Positions 1 to 9,043 of a stretch of 64,000 bases of DNA are shown here, one piece after another (the stretch's first letter is position 1; every line of letters begins with the position of its first letter). Under the pieces are notes generated by a model that did no database searches, had not been told where the DNA came from, and was given only the letters and a program-made list of their open reading frames with translations. A program made the position numbers and the translations under genes. This DNA is from Candidatus Gastranaerophilales bacterium (GTDB lineage Bacteria > Cyanobacteriota > Vampirovibrionia > Gastranaerophilales > Gastranaerophilaceae). The stretch is taken from the NCBI GenBank assembly GCA_944326585.1, contig CALVEN010000005.1:38147-102146 (forward strand), in the 5' to 3' direction.

Positions 1-931
1 CTTCAACTGTCAGGAATTTTTTAACACATCCCGCCAATTCTTGCAGCCTTTTGTTCGGGAACGGGAACAGCGTAATCGGTCTGAAAAATCCGATTTTCAA
101 ACCTTTTTCACGCAATTTTTTAATAGCTGCTTTTACATTTCTTGAAAGACTGCCGAAACTCAATACCAATAAATCCGCATCATCCGTATAAAGTTCTTCG
201 TACATAACTTCTTTTTCTTCAAGCAGTTTATACTTATTAAATAAATGTCTGATATGCTCGCATTGAGGACCTTCCGTCGGAGAATAAGACCTGATAATCC
301 TTGCTTCTCTGCCTTTAGCCCCTGATAAAGCCCAGGAAGAATTATCAATTTCAGGATAAGGATATTCACCAAATTCCACAGGCTCCATCATCTGTCCCAA
401 AAGTCCGTCTGCAAGAAGAATTGCGGGATTTCTGTATTTATGCGCAAGATAAAAAGTTTTATAAGTCAAATCAACTGCTTCCTGAACGGTAGAAGGCGAT
501 AAAACAATAATCTTATAATCGCCGTCGCCGCCGCCGATTGTTGACTGGTTATAATCACCCTGAGAAGGAAAAATATTTCCCAATCCCGGACCTGCTCGCA
601 TAACACTGATTAATACAACGGGAAGTTCGTCGGACGTAGCATAAGAAAGTGCCTCCTGCATTAAAGATACCGCGCATGAAGATGAAGATGTCATCGCCTT
701 TTTGCCGGTAGAACATGCGCCGAGCGTCATATTAATTGCGGCGAGTTCACTTTCTGCAGATACATAAGCCCTTTTTAATTCCTGCATTTTTCCGCTCATA
801 AATTCGCCGATTTCACTCTGCGGCGTAATCGGATATCCGAAATAACAATCACATCCGGCTATAACGGCCGCATTAGCGATTGCGTAATTCCCTTTTGTCA
901 AAACTTTTTTTCCGGTTAAACATTCTACCAT
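1..931 (-). CDS. vorB: 2-oxoacid:ferredoxin oxidoreductase alpha subunit (VorB/KorA type), partial
   Basis: 310 codons from the ATG are visible; the 3' end lies beyond the left edge. The protein starts MVECLTGKKVLTKGNYAIA and carries the YPITPQSEI motif near residue 40 and an ESELAAINM stretch typical of the pyrimidine-binding domain of the pyruvate/2-oxoacid ferredoxin oxidoreductase superfamily. Later stretches (MRAGPGLGNIFPSQGDYNQ, ILLADGLLGQMMEP) fit the VorB (3-methyl-2-oxobutanoate) or KorA (2-oxoglutarate) alpha chains, which oxidatively decarboxylate 2-oxoacids to acyl-CoA and reduce ferredoxin. It follows the ferredoxin gene by 3 nt, so the two are co-transcribed; the beta and gamma subunits would lie further left. 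Substrate (branched-chain versus 2-oxoglutarate) cannot be fixed from sequence. An oxygen-sensitive enzyme of this type points to an anaerobe. Confidence 0.88.
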   Translation of the reverse strand, partial: MVECLTGKKVLTKGNYAIANAAVIAGCDCYFGYPITPQSEIGEFMSGKMQELKRAYVSAESELAAINMTLGACSTGKKAMTSSSSCAVSLMQEALSYATSDELPVVLISVMRAGPGLGNIFPSQGDYNQSTIGGGDGDYKIIVLSPSTVQEAVDLTYKTFYLAHKYRNPAILLADGLLGQMMEPVEFGEYPYPEIDNSSWALSGAKGREARIIRSYSPTEGPQCEHIRHLFNKYKLLEEKEVMYEELYTDDADLLVLSFGSLSRNVKAAIKKLREKGLKIGFFRPITLFPFPNKRLQELAGCVKKFLTVE

Positions 932-934
932 AAT

Positions 935-1147
935 CTATCCTTTATAAACCTCTGTTATTGCCATATCCGGACATCTTGTTGCACACATTGCACAGCCCAG
1001 ACAAACACCTTGAGGGTCATCAAATTCCACTATTTTATCCCCGAGCTTATTTGTTTTGTCACTGACTTTTATAAGATTCTTCGGGCATTCCTTTATACAT
1101 AAATAACAAGCCTTACATTTTGTACTATCTATAACTATCCGGCTCAT
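935..1147 (-). CDS. vorD: 2[4Fe-4S] ferredoxin subunit of the 2-oxoacid oxidoreductase
   Basis: A 70-residue protein, MSRIVIDSTKCKACYLCI at the start, with two CxxCxxCxxxCP clusters (CKACYLCIKECP and CLGCAMCATRCP) that bind two [4Fe-4S] centres. It is the delta/ferredoxin subunit that takes electrons from the 2-oxoacid oxidoreductase. The first gene of the operon seen here; the alpha subunit starts 3 nt after its stop. An ATG 24 nt further upstream is in frame, but the chosen start is preceded by AGAGGTGAAT, a good ribosome binding site, and gives the usual length of VorD/KorD proteins. Confidence 0.88.
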   Translation of the reverse strand: MSRIVIDSTKCKACYLCIKECPKNLIKVSDKTNKLGDKIVEFDDPQGVCLGCAMCATRCPDMAITEVYKG

Positions 1148-1305
1148 ATTCACCTCTTCCAACTTATACATTTTCTATTGTACCACTAATTTATGCAAAA
1201 TTAGCTATAATCTTTACAATTGTAATAAACAAACTTAATATTTTTGCGCAATTAGTCATAATTCTGGTACTATATATAAAGTAGGGATATAAGGAAACAA
1301 TTAAA

Positions 1306-4300
1306 ATGGCTCAAACAGTAGAAGAACTTGCTGAAATTCTGGATAATATAAAACTTGAAGCTGACCGCAATGCGGAAACTTTCGATAAACTTTTAACAAG
1401 CATTAATAATAAACTCGAATTCATGTCAAACGATACGGAAGCTGATGATTTGATAAAAGTTTACCTGACAGAACTTAAAAAAACTCTTGAAGAAAGACAT
1501 TCTCTGGTTGTTTCCGAATTCAATAAAATTGAAAATTCTTTCAAATCACTGACTGACGAACAGTCAAAATTATCAAAAACCTCAGAAATGAAAGAAATGT
1601 TTGACATTTTTTCAAACAATATGCAAAGCATTGCAAGAGAGTTGTATAATCAAAAAGAGCTTTTAGCACAGTATGATGAAAGATTCGCTGCATTTACGGC
1701 GGACAAAACGGACAAAAATGAAATAATAACATCAGTTGCAGGCATCAGAAAAGATGTTGAGATAATTAACCAGAGTTTTGAAACATCTATTGCAGACATA
1801 AATGCCAATATCCAGTCAATTTTTAAAAACTTAATTGTTATGGACCCTACAGCACAAAATGACATTGTAAAACGCGAGTTGGAAAATGTTTACCTGTCCA
1901 CAAACGCAATTCTTTCGGCATTGCATGTTGTTGATCAAAAAAATGATGACCTTGCACAATCTTTGGAAAACTTTATAACTAAAGACAACTACGAACAATC
2001 ACAGCAAAAGCTGGATACAATAATTGAAAAATACGATAATATATATGAAAAATTAAATACTGTCACGGAAAAAACAGATCTTGACAGTATTATAGACAAA
2101 ACAACCGAAATTTCCGACAAAATAAATCAACTTCCGCTCAGAGAAGATTTAAAATATTTTTCGGAAAAAACAAACGAATTATCAGAGCAGATTTCAACAC
2201 TTCCTCAAAAAGAAGATTTAGACGGAATAACAGTTAAGACAACAGAAAATATTAAAGAAAAATTGGATGAAATCTCTCCAAAACCGGAACTTACACAATT
2301 AATATCCCAAAACAATGAAATTATTGAAAAATTTTCACCTGTTGCGGAAAAATCGGATATTGATAATGTTCTGGTCAAAACTCTTGATATTTCACAAAGA
2401 CTTGACGATTTACCCACAAAATCCGATCTTGAACAAATTTCAGGTAAAACAATTGTTATTAGCGAACAAATAAGCCAATTGCCGCAGCAAAATGACGTGG
2501 CGGATATTTATCACTGCGTGCACGAGTTTTCAACAATTTTAGATAATTTAAGAGAACAGCTGACATCTTCAAATGAATCGTCCAAACAAATAATCAATGA
2601 ACAATTAGACAGATTAAACACCGTTTTATCAGCTGTTGTAACAGAAAATGATTTTACGGGTTTCAGACACGATCTTGCGAATTTTATCCAAAAAATAATT
2701 GATAATTCTGTAAGTCTTAATGAAAATCTCAATATCAATAAAGATGTCCTTCAAAATTTGATAAAAGAAATTGAAAACCTTGATATCCACAAAAATATTA
2801 CAACCATTGCAAACGCTCTGGACGGATTAAGAATAAATGTTTCCGACAACGTAGAAGTTTTAAGCACAAAAATCAATGACATTTCATCAAAAATAGATGA
2901 ACTTTCAAACAACGATGTGGAAAACAGAATAAACGCTTTAAGCGAAAATATATATGATACGTCAGAAACTATCAAAAACATGCAGTCTGAAGTATTTGAA
3001 AAATTATCAAAAGATAATGAAGATTTGCAGACTAAACTTACGGGCTTGAATTTTGACAACAATTTTGAAAGTCTGACAAGTGCAATTAAAGATGTTCATA
3101 ATACTGCGATGAGCAATGCCGAAAATCTTTCAGCACAAATAGAAACCGTTTCTTCCAAAGTTGATAATATTAAACCGGACGAAATAAATGACAAACTTAT
3201 TGAAATTAAAGACACGCTTGCCGAAACAGGTCTTGATGTCAAAAGTATAAAAAATGAGATCACCGACAAATTATCAATTGACGACAGCGACAAATTTACA
3301 AGTCTGCACAATAATATAGATTTCTTACGCGAAACAGTAGTATCCGCGCAGAACTCAAACGAAACGAGCCTGACGGAAAAGCTTCTCGCACTTCGTGATA
3401 TGATTACGGACAGTGTCAAATCAGGCGATGAAAATTTCAAAAACCTTGAAGAAAAACTTAATGAATTTATTGACAAAATTCAAACAATTACAGGTGATAC
3501 AGAAATAAAAATCGGCAATTCCGTTTCCGAAATCACTGATTTAAAAGCAGAAATCGAACAAATTTCAAAAGAATTCACCGAATGGAACTACGGTCAGGAA
3601 GCCCGCGATTCAAAAATAGTTAATATGATTTCATCCGAACTCGGTGAAATCGGAGTAACAATTACAACTTTGCAGGATTCAATACAGGCAGGAGTTCATC
3701 AGGAACTTTCCAAAAACAGCGAACTCGTTGAAATTCAAATAAATAACCTTGTTAAATACATTGAAGATTTGAAAGAAAATCTTCATACGGAAGAAAAAGA
3801 AGAAAATTCAGTTGATCTGGAAACACCTCTAAAAGAAATCAAAGAAAAAATAACTGCCGTAAAACAGGAAATCAACTTGATAAATACCGATATAACAGAT
3901 GTTCTGAATTCAAAAACAGACGAAGTAATGAAATTGCTTGCACCTTTGCAGACTTCTCTTGAGGCATTTTCGGATATTGAAAAAAATATTGATTCAAAAC
4001 TTGATGAAAACGCAAACACACAAAATGCAACCCTTACAAATGCTCTTGATGCAATAAAAGAAAATATCCGCGAAATTCTTGAAAATTACACCGCAAAATT
4101 TGATTTCAGCGACAAAATAGTTGCGTCAGTAAATAATATTGAAACAAAAATAAGCGAAAAAATCACCTCGAATACTGAGGACTTAAAAACCTTATTATCT
4201 GTTGCAATGAATAATGACGATATAACCTGGGCAATAGATAATTTAAAAAGTGATATATCCGACAAAGTTACCAGAATATTTAATGAAAGAAATAATTACA

Positions 4301-5514
4301 GCGAAATTCTGGATAAAACAAATGAAATTTCACAAAATAATTCAAAAATCACGAGCTTGCTTGATGCTTTGAATCAAAAAATCGATATCCTCGCGATGTC
4401 TGACACAAGTGATGATTTCTCCGTTCCGGATGAAATTGACGAAATAAAAGAAATGATTTCGTCCCAAAGACAACTCCTTACAAATTCCGCAAGTTCCGAA
4501 AAAATAAATGCAATCGAAAATCAACTGCAGGATTTGATAAACAAAATTGATATAATTGAAAGTACCGATTTAAAAGATATGCGTGAAAATATAATTTCAG
4601 CGGTATTGAATGTATTTGAACAAATATCCTTTATAGAAGAGTCCGAAGATATAAAAGATTTTGTTGAAGAAAAAACAGACGAAATTAACCAGAACTTAAT
4701 TGAAGTAAAAGAGCAACTGAAACAAATTTCAAATAACGACGACGGATATTCCTATACTTTACAGGATGTGGAATCCGATATTGCTAAATTAAGACTTGTG
4801 ATAAATGAAATCTCTGAAAATTCTTCACGAGAAGAAATGTCAGACATTTCCGACAATATTCACAAAATTGTAACCTCTGTTGAAGACTTGCAAAATTCCT
4901 TGACACAGGAACAAATTTCAGATTTAAAAAATGACTTTGAAAAACTTTCAGAGGACATTTTAAGTATCAGCTCACGCACAAACAAGTTGTTATTGACTTC
5001 CGATGAATCATATAACGCATTAAATAACGGACTGAACGACTTTAGCAATATAGTATATAAACTTGAAGAAAGAATAAATTATCTTGATAATAAAGAAATC
5101 ACTGAACGTATTGAGGAAAAACTCGACAATGTTGCAAATGTTGTAACAGGTTCTGCAAATTCTGATAAAGTAATGCGTCAGGCGCTTATGTATATGGGCG
5201 AATGGATTGACACAACGAGCGAAAAAATCGAAAGTCTTTGCGAACAGGAAGATACAATAGATGAGGTTAAAAATATTATAGAAGAACTTCAGGATAAAAT
5301 CCCCGAACACACGGAATTATTAAACAACTTATCGGATAAATTTGAAGAACAGGAAGAAAGACTTGACCGTTTGGAAATGAAACTTGAAAAAATTCTTTCC
5401 GCGATAGATGATATTGATGATACCAAATTGACCAAAAAAGTCGAAAAAATTGACAAACAACTGACGAAATTAAGCAACACAATAGAAAAGCTGGCTTCTT
5501 ATGTTGATGAGTAA
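1306..5514 (+). CDS. 1402-residue coiled-coil protein, function unknown
   Basis: A very long, acidic, almost wholly alpha-helical protein with no signal peptide or membrane segment. It is dominated by heptad-like runs of I/L separated by K, E, D, N and S, and has almost no Cys, Trp or Gly. Residues about 258-396 form six consecutive repeats of 23 residues (one of 24), each with a D-[LI] start, a K-T-x-x-[IL]-S core and an L-P near the end; a weaker seventh follows. The repeats predict an extended rod of regular pitch. The start has AAGGAAACAATTAAA before ATG. The last 14 nt overlap the following flavin oxidase gene, so the two may be translationally coupled although no functional link is apparent. 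It resembles kinesin/SMC-like rods only in composition; no ATPase or binding domain is seen. Confidence 0.85.
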   Translation: MAQTVEELAEILDNIKLEADRNAETFDKLLTSINNKLEFMSNDTEADDLIKVYLTELKKTLEERHSLVVSEFNKIENSFKSLTDEQSKLSKTSEMKEMFDIFSNNMQSIARELYNQKELLAQYDERFAAFTADKTDKNEIITSVAGIRKDVEIINQSFETSIADINANIQSIFKNLIVMDPTAQNDIVKRELENVYLSTNAILSALHVVDQKNDDLAQSLENFITKDNYEQSQQKLDTIIEKYDNIYEKLNTVTEKTDLDSIIDKTTEISDKINQLPLREDLKYFSEKTNELSEQISTLPQKEDLDGITVKTTENIKEKLDEISPKPELTQLISQNNEIIEKFSPVAEKSDIDNVLVKTLDISQRLDDLPTKSDLEQISGKTIVISEQISQLPQQNDVADIYHCVHEFSTILDNLREQLTSSNESSKQIINEQLDRLNTVLSAVVTENDFTGFRHDLANFIQKIIDNSVSLNENLNINKDVLQNLIKEIENLDIHKNITTIANALDGLRINVSDNVEVLSTKINDISSKIDELSNNDVENRINALSENIYDTSETIKNMQSEVFEKLSKDNEDLQTKLTGLNFDNNFESLTSAIKDVHNTAMSNAENLSAQIETVSSKVDNIKPDEINDKLIEIKDTLAETGLDVKSIKNEITDKLSIDDSDKFTSLHNNIDFLRETVVSAQNSNETSLTEKLLALRDMITDSVKSGDENFKNLEEKLNEFIDKIQTITGDTEIKIGNSVSEITDLKAEIEQISKEFTEWNYGQEARDSKIVNMISSELGEIGVTITTLQDSIQAGVHQELSKNSELVEIQINNLVKYIEDLKENLHTEEKEENSVDLETPLKEIKEKITAVKQEINLINTDITDVLNSKTDEVMKLLAPLQTSLEAFSDIEKNIDSKLDENANTQNATLTNALDAIKENIREILENYTAKFDFSDKIVASVNNIETKISEKITSNTEDLKTLLSVAMNNDDITWAIDNLKSDISDKVTRIFNERNNYSEILDKTNEISQNNSKITSLLDALNQKIDILAMSDTSDDFSVPDEIDEIKEMISSQRQLLTNSASSEKINAIENQLQDLINKIDIIESTDLKDMRENIISAVLNVFEQISFIEESEDIKDFVEEKTDEINQNLIEVKEQLKQISNNDDGYSYTLQDVESDIAKLRLVINEISENSSREEMSDISDNIHKIVTSVEDLQNSLTQEQISDLKNDFEKLSEDILSISSRTNKLLLTSDESYNALNNGLNDFSNIVYKLEERINYLDNKEITERIEEKLDNVANVVTGSANSDKVMRQALMYMGEWIDTTSEKIESLCEQEDTIDEVKNIIEELQDKIPEHTELLNNLSDKFEEQEERLDRLEMKLEKILSAIDDIDDTKLTKKVEKIDKQLTKLSNTIEKLASYVDE

Positions 5515-6883
5515 AGCAATATCTGATTTACAAAAAACATTAACTTCAAAAAACGTATTGACGGAAATTGAAGAGAGATACGCATATTCTCAAGATGCTT
5601 CAAACACATCGGGACACACGCATCTCCCCGATGTTGTGGTTTTTGCCGAAAATATCGAACACGTTCAAAATATTATCAAAATTGCAAATAAATATAAATT
5701 ACCGGTAATTTGCAGAGGCGCCGGAACAAATACTGTCGGAGCCTGCGTTGCGGAACACGGCGGAATCATCTTGAATTTTTCCAAGATGAATAAAATTCTT
5801 GAAATAAACCGCGAGAATATGACAGCAAGGGTTCAACCGGGTGTGATAGTAGGCGTATTGCAAAATGAAGTTGAAAAATTAGGACTTTTTTATCCGCCAG
5901 ATCCTTCAAACCTTGCAGTATCAACAATCGGCGGAAGCATTGCCCAGAATTCCGCCGGAGCAAGAACATTTAAATACGGTTCAACAAAAGATTATGTAAT
6001 TGATATGCTTGTTGTAACAGCTCAAGGAGAACTTTTAAGAACGGGTTCAAATACTATAAAAAATGCAACAGGGTACAATTTAGGCAGTCTTTTTATAGGT
6101 TCCGAGGGTACTTTAGGCATCGTTGTGGAAGCCACTTTAAAATTGATACCAAAACCGCAATGCTCAAAAGTGATAATGGCATATTTTGATGACTTAACAG
6201 ATGCCGCAAACGCGGTTACATCAGTTATTGAACAGCAGATAGCACCTGCCACAATTGACTTTATGGATAAAAATGCACTCCGAACCGTTGAACAATTTTA
6301 TCCCGTAGGACTTTTAACGGATAAAGAAGCTGCTTTAATAATCGAAATTGACGGATACAAAAGCTCAATTGAAGAACAAAAAGATACAATAACAAAAGTT
6401 TTGAGACACTCGAACGCCTCCGCAATACAGTATTCATCGACAGATGATGAAGCTCGCAAAATTTGGCAGGCACGAAGATCTTCAATGGGAGCCTGTGCAA
6501 AATTAAAACCCAATATAACAACCGATGATGTTATAGTCCCGAGAGAAAATCTTCCGCAGCTTGTAAAAGGTATTCAAGAAATTTGTAACAAGTATAAATT
6601 AACCGTATGCATGGTGGGGCATGTCGGCGACGGCAGCGTGCACCCGCAAATTCCGCTTGACTTTAATGATAAAGAGGAATACAAAAATTATAAACTTGCT
6701 AAAAGCGAAATCTATGATTTGACAATAAAACTCGGCGGGACTCTCTCAGGCGAGCACGGCATAGGCAGAGAAAAACGCGAACACATTTCAAAAGTGGTTA
6801 ATTCTACCGCTTTAAATTACATGCGCGAAATCAAAAAAATATTTGATCCGAATAATATTTTGAATCCTTACAAAATATTTTAA
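5501..6883 (+). CDS. FAD-linked oxidase, glycolate/D-lactate dehydrogenase GlcD family
   Basis: 460 residues with an N-terminal FAD_binding_4 (PCMH) domain (about residues 35-215: [54 protein letters not shown]) and a C-terminal FAD-oxidase domain holding [15 protein letters not shown] and [15 protein letters not shown], the metal and substrate motifs of the GlcD/Dld2 family. Expected to oxidise a 2-hydroxy acid such as glycolate or D-lactate, passing electrons to an Fe-S partner or electron-transfer flavoprotein; no GlcF-like gene is in the window. The gene begins inside the end of the 1402-residue gene. A second in-frame ATG six bases later (MSKAISD) is an equally plausible start, and neither has a clear Shine-Dalgarno. 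It converges with panD, the two stop codons overlapping by 3 nt. Confidence 0.85.
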   Translation: MLMSKAISDLQKTLTSKNVLTEIEERYAYSQDASNTSGHTHLPDVVVFAENIEHVQNIIKIANKYKLPVICRGAGTNTVGACVAEHGGIILNFSKMNKILEINRENMTARVQPGVIVGVLQNEVEKLGLFYPPDPSNLAVSTIGGSIAQNSAGARTFKYGSTKDYVIDMLVVTAQGELLRTGSNTIKNATGYNLGSLFIGSEGTLGIVVEATLKLIPKPQCSKVIMAYFDDLTDAANAVTSVIEQQIAPATIDFMDKNALRTVEQFYPVGLLTDKEAALIIEIDGYKSSIEEQKDTITKVLRHSNASAIQYSSTDDEARKIWQARRSSMGACAKLKPNITTDDVIVPRENLPQLVKGIQEICNKYKLTVCMVGHVGDGSVHPQIPLDFNDKEEYKNYKLAKSEIYDLTIKLGGTLSGEHGIGREKREHISKVVNSTALNYMREIKKIFDPNNILNPYKIF

Positions 6884-7230
6884 TTTATCAACTTATTATT
6901 TTCATCAACCATTACAACTGTCGGCTCAAAATTTTCAGCCTCATCAGGTGTAAAATAAGCATAAGAAACTATTATCACTTTGTCACCGGGCTGAACTTTT
7001 CTTGCGGCAGCACCATTCAAACAAATGCATCCGGAATCCGCAGGTCCTTTTATAACATAAGTTTGAAATCTTTCGCCGTTATTTACGTCTAAAATATCAA
7101 CCTTTTGTCCGACTTTAATATTACTTGCTTTTAATAAAGTTTCATCAATAGTAATAGAGCCTACATAATTCAAATTTGCATCCGTTACTGTAGCTCTGTG
7201 TATTTTTGAATATAAAAATTCCAATAACAT
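6880..7230 (-). CDS. panD: aspartate 1-decarboxylase (pyruvoyl enzyme)
   Basis: 116 residues, close to the usual 115-140 for PanD. It makes beta-alanine from L-aspartate for pantothenate and CoA synthesis. The proenzyme cleaves itself between Gly24 and Ser25 (YVGSITID), Ser25 becoming the pyruvoyl cofactor. Other family marks are the start [12 protein letters not shown] with Lys9, GERFQTYVI around residue 52, and the [20 protein letters not shown] stretch. Ribosome binding site GAGGT precedes ATG. It lies alone, convergent with the flavin oxidase; coaBC, the later CoA pathway gene, is 25 kb away in the same window. Confidence 0.96.
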   Translation of the reverse strand: MLLEFLYSKIHRATVTDANLNYVGSITIDETLLKASNIKVGQKVDILDVNNGERFQTYVIKGPADSGCICLNGAAARKVQPGDKVIIVSYAYFTPDEAENFEPTVVMVDENNKLIN

Positions 7231-7264
7231 TTTTTACCTCGTACATAAATTATATATCAGACAA

Positions 7265-7294
7265 AAAAGCGGTGCAAGTTTTCACCTGCACCTT
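7265..7294 (-). terminator. rho-independent terminator of the GH13 operon
   Basis: On the minus strand a GGTGCA/TGCACC stem (7271-7292) with a 10-base loop is followed by GC and a run of six T. It lies just past the stop of the GH13-type gene. Confidence 0.7.
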
Positions 7295-7315
7295 GTGGTT
7301 TATTTAATGTGTGCC

Positions 7316-9043
7316 TTAATGCTGTTTATAAATCTTTTTAGAATAAGTTTCTATAAACGGAGTATCAACTTCAAACACATGAATTCTTGCAGGTCCAAGA
7401 TCCACACGCAATTCACCGTCCAAAGCCTGAATTACACTTTCTTTGCCGTAAGACGGTAAAAGATTTTTCAATTCCTGAGTTGATTTTAATGTCGGAACTT
7501 TAACTTTACATGCAATTGCTCTGTCTATATTTTTATTTGCGACAACAAGAAGTGTTTTGCCTTTGTAATGTCTGGCATAAGCAATAATTTGATCATTTTT
7601 ATCACCTGATTTATCAAGCTCTATAAATGAACCTTTGTTAATAATATCAGCGTATTTATCTTTCAATTTAAAACATTCAGTCAAAAATTGTCCGATTTCA
7701 GGATTTTTACCGCCGGGTTTTCTTGACAAATTAAACAAATCGAGCTTGCCGTGGTGAACAATCATTGTATGATTATCAGTCATTGGGTTATCAATGTATT
7801 TGTCTTCATAAGGGAAAGCATAGTAATCACCCGATTGAAAGCCGTCTACAATATAAGGGTTTAACATCGGCAGCGTTGCCTGCAGTCCGCTTGTAAGATT
7901 GCAATAATCCGTTTTGCCGTGATACATCGGGGAAATATCATCATGAGTTGCAAAAGAACCTATCAAAGATTTGCCTTTATCAAGACGGTTAGACATTTCG
8001 AGTTGTTCTTCAACATATTTTATAAAATCCGATGCTGTCGGCATTTCATGGAAAATATGATATTGTCCGTATATCATGTCAAAACCGGCACGTAAAGAAT
8101 CTTCCGGTCTGTCAAACGGCATATTAATCTGAGGCGAAGCATCTTCATAAGTATAACTTTCCGCGAGCCATCCGAATTCCGGATCAAGTTTTCTTGAATA
8201 AGGAATTATAATATCCCAAAATTCTACGGGTTTAGCTCTTGCCACATCGGCTCTTATACCGTCCACACCCATATCAACACAAAAATCAATATATTTTTTA
8301 TGGAGTTCCAACAGTTTAGGATTCAAAGTACGCTTTCCTTCATCTTCCCAGGGCTGGAACATTCTTATATCAGTCCATCCTTGCGGCGTCTTTGCAAGTC
8401 CGTCACGTTCTTTTGCCATAAGCTCAGGTCGTGACAAAAACATATCATATGAAGCACAGCTCGGCATATCAAGCATAACCCTGATGCCGCGTTTGTGGCA
8501 CTCATCCACAAATGCCTTAAATTGTTCTCTGTCACTTCTCGGATCATTTTTATCAATTAACATAGGATCAATAGCAAGCAAATCCTTCGGTGCATACACA
8601 GAACCTGCTGTTCCCATTGCTTTAATTTTCCCCGGCGGATGAATAGGAAGTAAATGTAATGTATTAAAACCCTGCGCCTTAACTTCATCAAGTCTTTCTA
8701 TTGCGTTTAAAAATGTCCCGTTCTGCTCGTTTCCGTCAATATATTCATTGCCGTTCATATCTTTTGCATTAAATATTCTCGGCAAAATAGCAAGAATTTT
8801 GGCTTCATTATTTCTGAATAATGTTCTTAAATTGTTTTTATAAACTTTAGTTTCTTGATGAACCGGCTGTTCAACTTTATTTACCAGAGGTGCATTTATT
8901 GCTGCGGTTGATTTTAAAAACCTTTCAAGCAGATTCCCTGCCGGTTTAAAAGCAGGCATAGCAGGGTATTCAACAGGTTTGTCAATCTGTTGCGGCTGAT
9001 GCAAATTAATTTTTTGAGTTAATAAATTTGTTGAATTAATCAT
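7316..9043 (-). CDS. GH13 alpha-amylase-family glycoside hydrolase/transferase
   Basis: 575 residues. After a 75-residue disordered Q/P-rich leader comes a TIM barrel of the alpha-amylase superfamily. Conserved region II is DGIRADVARAKP (nucleophile Asp266), region III GWLAESYTYED (acid Glu295) and region IV FATHDD (Asp368), so the catalytic triad is complete. Region I, normally D-x-x-x-N-H, is here LDMPSCAS (Asp192): the usual Asn and His are missing, which is unusual and may alter the substrate. A C-terminal beta domain begins near residue 480. No signal peptide, so cytoplasmic alpha-glucan or oligosaccharide metabolism is likely, though substrate is not readable. Its ATG overlaps the stop of the upstream 833-residue gene (ATGA), and it is the last gene of a three-gene operon. 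Confidence 0.85.
   Translation of the reverse strand: MINSTNLLTQKINLHQPQQIDKPVEYPAMPAFKPAGNLLERFLKSTAAINAPLVNKVEQPVHQETKVYKNNLRTLFRNNEAKILAILPRIFNAKDMNGNEYIDGNEQNGTFLNAIERLDEVKAQGFNTLHLLPIHPPGKIKAMGTAGSVYAPKDLLAIDPMLIDKNDPRSDREQFKAFVDECHKRGIRVMLDMPSCASYDMFLSRPELMAKERDGLAKTPQGWTDIRMFQPWEDEGKRTLNPKLLELHKKYIDFCVDMGVDGIRADVARAKPVEFWDIIIPYSRKLDPEFGWLAESYTYEDASPQINMPFDRPEDSLRAGFDMIYGQYHIFHEMPTASDFIKYVEEQLEMSNRLDKGKSLIGSFATHDDISPMYHGKTDYCNLTSGLQATLPMLNPYIVDGFQSGDYYAFPYEDKYIDNPMTDNHTMIVHHGKLDLFNLSRKPGGKNPEIGQFLTECFKLKDKYADIINKGSFIELDKSGDKNDQIIAYARHYKGKTLLVVANKNIDRAIACKVKVPTLKSTQELKNLLPSYGKESVIQALDGELRVDLGPARIHVFEVDTPFIETYSKKIYKQH

Noticed and set aside
1650..5482. Minus-strand open frames inside the 1402-residue gene
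   Set aside because: Low-complexity mirror frames of an AT-rich, Lys/Glu-rich coding region; Ser/Phe/Leu-rich translations with no ribosome binding sites.
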